64,000 nt of DNA, taken from the NCBI RefSeq assembly GCF_029269835.1, contig NZ_JARJBB010000010.1:170123-234122 (forward strand), written 5' to 3'. Numbering within the stretch: the stretch's first letter is position 1; every line of letters starts with the position of its first letter. The position numbers were made by a program, and so were the translations under genes. Below the pieces are notes generated by a model. That model saw only the letters and a list, made by a program, of their open reading frames with translations, did not search any database and was not told the DNA's origin. Source of the stretch: Streptomyces tropicalis. GTDB taxonomy: Bacteria; Actinomycetota; Actinomycetes; Streptomycetales; Streptomycetaceae. Positions 61,509 to 64,000 of the stretch are shown here, piece by piece.

Positions 61509-61542
61509 TCGGTGCAATAAGCTCTTTGTCCTCGGTGCAATG
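61509..61542. promoter_or_regulatory. direct repeats CTCGGTGCAAT between hydrolase and mocR-type gene
   Basis: CTCGGTGCAAT occurs at 61509-61519 and 61532-61542, 23 bases apart. Direct repeats about two helical turns apart are the known operator layout of MocR/PdxR-type regulators. This makes the GTG at 61615 a better start than the ATG at 61540. Confidence 0.65.
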
Positions 61543-61614
61543 AGGGGGCGCGTGGCCGGGGTGCGGCGGCCGCCGGGCCGCCCGGGGCACCCGGCCGCCG
61601 CGGAGGAGGGACGC

Positions 61615-63021
61615 GTGGAGGACTACCGGCGGATCGCCGACCGGATCGCCGCCGCGATCGCGGACGGACGGCTCGGGCCCGGGCAGCGCCTGCCGCCGCA
61701 GAGGGCGTTCGCGCGCCGCCACCGCATCGCCGCCTCCACCGCCGGGCGCGTGTACGGCGAACTCGTGCGGCGCGGGCTGGTCGTGGGCGAGGTCGGCCGC
61801 GGCACCTTCGTCCGCGCGGCCGCGCCGGAGCCCGCGGGACGCTCGCTCTCCGAGGCCGCGCCGGCCGGCGCCGCGCCCGCGGTCGACCTCCAGCTCACCT
61901 ACCCCTCGGTGCCAGGCCAGTCCGAGCTGCTCGCCCCCGTGCTCGCCGGCCTCGTACGGCCCGGGGACCTGACCGCGGCCCTGCGCCCGGCCGCCGCCAC
62001 CGGCACCCCCGCCGCGCGCGAGGCGGCCGCCGCCCTGCTCGCCACCCCCGGCTGGCGTCCCGCCCCGGACCGGCTGCTCTTCACCGGCAACGCCCGCCAG
62101 GCCATCGCCGCGGTGCTCGCCTCACTGGTCCGGCCGGGTGGCCGTGTCGGCGTGGAGGAGCTGACGTATCCGCTGGTCAAGGAGATCGCGGGGCGGCTCG
62201 GGATCGTTCTGGTGCCGCTGGCCACGGACGAGGAGGGGCCGTGCCCCGACGCGGTCGCCGCCGCGCACCGTTCGGCGCCGCTGTCCGCCCTCTACCTCCA
62301 GCCGACGCTGCACAACCCGACCACGCGGACCATGGGCGCCGAGCGGCGCGCCCTGCTCGCCCGCACGGTCGCCGGGCTGGGCCTGCCCGTCGTCGAGGAC
62401 CGCGTCTGGTCCTTCCTGCACACCGGACACACCGGCTCCTCCGGCTCCTCGTCCGGCTCGTCCGGCTCCCCCGGTTCACCGGATCCGCTGGCCGCCCATG
62501 CCCCCGGGCTCGTCCATGTCGTCGACGGGCTGTCCAAGCGGGTCGCGCCCGGCCTCACCGCGGGCCTGCTCGCCGTACCGGCCGACCGGGTCGGGGCGGT
62601 GGCCGCCGCGGTCCGCTCGGGCGGCTGGAGTGCGGGCGGCCTCGCGCTGGAGGCGGCCGCGCGCTGGATCGCCGACGGCACCGTGGCGCGGCTGGCCGCG
62701 GCGAAACGGGCCGACGCGGCCCGCCGCCGCCGGCTCCTGCACCGGCACCTCGGCACCCTCGCGCCCTGGTCCGACCCGCACGCCTACTTCGCCTGGTGGG
62801 AGCTGCCCGCGCCGTGGCGGGCGGACACCTTCACGGCCGCGGCCGCCGCACACGGCGTCGCCGTCACCCCGGGCCCGGCCTTCGCCGTCGACCCGGCCCG
62901 CACCCCGGACGCGGTCAGACTCGGGCTCGCGTCGGCTCCTGAGGCGGAGTTGGATCGGGCGCTTCGGGCGCTCGCCGACGTCGTACGAGGCGGGACGGAC
63001 GGCGGCCCGAGCGGCCGGTGA
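61615..63021 (+). CDS. MocR-type GntR/aminotransferase-like regulator
   Basis: The 468-residue protein joins a GntR winged helix (about 1-75: EDYRRIADRIAAAIADGRLG, LPPQRAFARRHRIAASTAGR) to a fold-type-I aminotransferase-like domain with the PLP lysine K308 in VVDGLSKRVAPGL. MocR proteins sense PLP or amine compounds and control nearby genes. A Ser/Gly-rich insert (residues about 273-290) interrupts the aminotransferase domain. The GTG at 61615 follows GGAGGAGGG; an ATG at 61540 overlaps the operator-like repeats and adds 25 unconserved residues. The 3' end overlaps a convergent membrane-protein gene by about 107 bases. Confidence 0.87.
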   Translation: MEDYRRIADRIAAAIADGRLGPGQRLPPQRAFARRHRIAASTAGRVYGELVRRGLVVGEVGRGTFVRAAAPEPAGRSLSEAAPAGAAPAVDLQLTYPSVPGQSELLAPVLAGLVRPGDLTAALRPAAATGTPAAREAAAALLATPGWRPAPDRLLFTGNARQAIAAVLASLVRPGGRVGVEELTYPLVKEIAGRLGIVLVPLATDEEGPCPDAVAAAHRSAPLSALYLQPTLHNPTTRTMGAERRALLARTVAGLGLPVVEDRVWSFLHTGHTGSSGSSSGSSGSPGSPDPLAAHAPGLVHVVDGLSKRVAPGLTAGLLAVPADRVGAVAAAVRSGGWSAGGLALEAAARWIADGTVARLAAAKRADAARRRRLLHRHLGTLAPWSDPHAYFAWWELPAPWRADTFTAAAAAHGVAVTPGPAFAVDPARTPDAVRLGLASAPEAELDRALRALADVVRGGTDGGPSGR

Positions 63022-63877
63022 GCCAGGTGACCGCGGCCACCGTCAGACCGAGCGCGACCAGCAGCCAGGACGTCGTGCGCAGGGTCGCCGTGAGGGCGTC
63101 GTAGACCGCGCCGGCAGCCGGCTGGGACACCTCCGCGGGCAGGTCGGCCAGGGTCAGGCCGCGGCCCACGGCGATGGCCAGGGCGAGCAGCGCGCCGCCG
63201 AGGGCGGTGCCGAGCGCGGTCGCGGTGAGCGCCCGGCGGCGGCAGGCCGCGAGCACGATCCCCGCCACGGCGAACACCACGGCGGCGACGGGCAGCCAGA
63301 AACCGGCGACTTCCAGCACGTGGAACCCCTTTCGCAGGCGGCCCAGCTGCTGGGCCGGGAGCAGGGCGACCTCGGTGTGCTCGACGGGGATGCGGCCGGC
63401 GAGCGGCACGTGGTCCTCGGCGAGCTGCCGCTTGACCTGGGCGGTCACGGGGGCGAGATCGACGGTGACCGGGCGGTCCTGCTCGTCGCGATCGTCGCGC
63501 AGGGCGTGCAGCACGGCGTCGTGGGCGGCCCGGTTGCCCTCGTTCCAGGCGGTGCGGAAGGCCGCGGTCTGCGTGAACGAGCGGACCGCCTCGTGCACGA
63601 AGGGGGACACCGTGCCGCGCATCACGCGGACGTCCATCGCGGGATCGATGTCGTGGCCGATCTCGTGCATGATGCCGTCGCCGACGGTGGCCGCGACGGC
63701 GTCGCGCACGTCCGGATCGGTGGCGAGCGGCGCCATGGTGGTGACGTAGGCGCCGGTGTCCGTGAGGCCGTACGCCGCCCACGCCGACAGCGCGCCGAAC
63801 GGCACGAGCAGGCACGAGAGGGCGATCAGCGCGGCCGACAGGCCGCTGCGCAGACGTGGGGACACCCTCCCAGGCAA
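62915..63877 (-). CDS. membrane protein of unknown function
   Basis: The 320-residue protein has an N-terminal helix (LSAALIALSCLLVPFGALSA), a large extracytoplasmic loop (about 40-200) and three C-terminal helices (FWLPVAAVVFAVAGIVLAAC, LGTALGGALLALAIAVGRGL, SWLLVALGLTVAAVTWL) with an Arg/Pro-rich tail. I do not recognise the family. The first start is a TTG at 63877; the GTG at 63865 is an alternative but sits too close to its GGGAGG. It overlaps the convergent MocR-type gene by 107 bases, so only one of the two 3' ends may be functional at full length. Confidence 0.62.
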   Translation of the reverse strand: MPGRVSPRLRSGLSAALIALSCLLVPFGALSAWAAYGLTDTGAYVTTMAPLATDPDVRDAVAATVGDGIMHEIGHDIDPAMDVRVMRGTVSPFVHEAVRSFTQTAAFRTAWNEGNRAAHDAVLHALRDDRDEQDRPVTVDLAPVTAQVKRQLAEDHVPLAGRIPVEHTEVALLPAQQLGRLRKGFHVLEVAGFWLPVAAVVFAVAGIVLAACRRRALTATALGTALGGALLALAIAVGRGLTLADLPAEVSQPAAGAVYDALTATLRTTSWLLVALGLTVAAVTWLTGRSGRRPSRLVRRRRAPEAPDPTPPQEPTRARV

Positions 63878-64000
63878 GGCCCTCGGCGCCGGGCCCGCGA
63901 GCGGGGCCGGGCAATCGGGTGAGCTGCGGGTCCGGCGTCCTCGGGAGCGTGACCGGGGCCGGGGGGGCGGGCCGGGACGAGGGGGGCGCGGGCCGGGGTG

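Overview
The window is chromosomal DNA from a Streptomyces-type actinomycete. GC is very high with strong GC3, and starts are often GTG or TTG. Other streptomycete hallmarks are mycothiol- and F420-type enzymes, a bacterial proteasome activator, a WhiJ/BldB-type regulator set with a TTA codon, and ParB-binding parS sites (one perfect, one near-perfect). From memory, the gene order (bkd cluster, moeA, bpa, kinase pair, second bkd cluster, dacA ... aspS ... metG) matches the origin-proximal core of streptomycete chromosomes; this is an inference that was not searched.

Layout. 1-4.2 kb: an Lrp-type regulator divergent from a branched-chain 2-oxoacid dehydrogenase operon (E1alpha, E1beta, E2). 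4.2-7.1 kb: molybdenum cofactor genes (MobA-like/DUF6457 fusion and an unusually long MoeA). 7.1-9.9 kb: a K+ channel/RCK gene broken into an N-terminal and a C-terminal remnant, with a lower-GC block (esterase and NmrA-like reductase) between them. 9.9-17.2 kb: quinone oxidoreductase, proteasome activator Bpa, two divergent membrane Ser/Thr kinases and a phosphotransferase. 17.2-21.3 kb: a second complete branched-chain dehydrogenase operon behind a structured leader. 21.5-36.2 kb: mostly single housekeeping genes (D,D-transpeptidase, GntR/MFS pair, nitrilase, SDR, NHL-thioredoxin protein, M18 aminopeptidase, acyl-CoA dehydrogenase, SseB, pirin, a lipoprotein).

36.2-45.2 kb looks accessory. 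It holds a secreted 4-Cys protein followed by a tight operon of lipoprotein, ABC ATPase, FtsX-type permease and beta-propeller-like lipoprotein, then two more small secreted proteins, a small LuxR regulator and an AI-2E-type permease. This is the best candidate for an undescribed export or antagonism system. 45.3-50.8 kb: SpoIIE-type phosphatase, aspS, DoxX and an Rpn-like nuclease-fold protein. 50.9-52.9 kb: an anti-sigma-like ATPase, an XRE/DUF5753 regulator with a TTA codon and two DUF397 proteins. 52.8-55.6 kb: two paralogous TetR regulators with near-identical operators enclosing two redox genes. 55.6-64 kb: a small HTH protein, metG, a repeat-rich VWA protein, an alpha/beta hydrolase divergent from a MocR regulator across direct repeats, and a membrane protein.

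No tRNA, rRNA, insertion sequence or CRISPR array was recognised.
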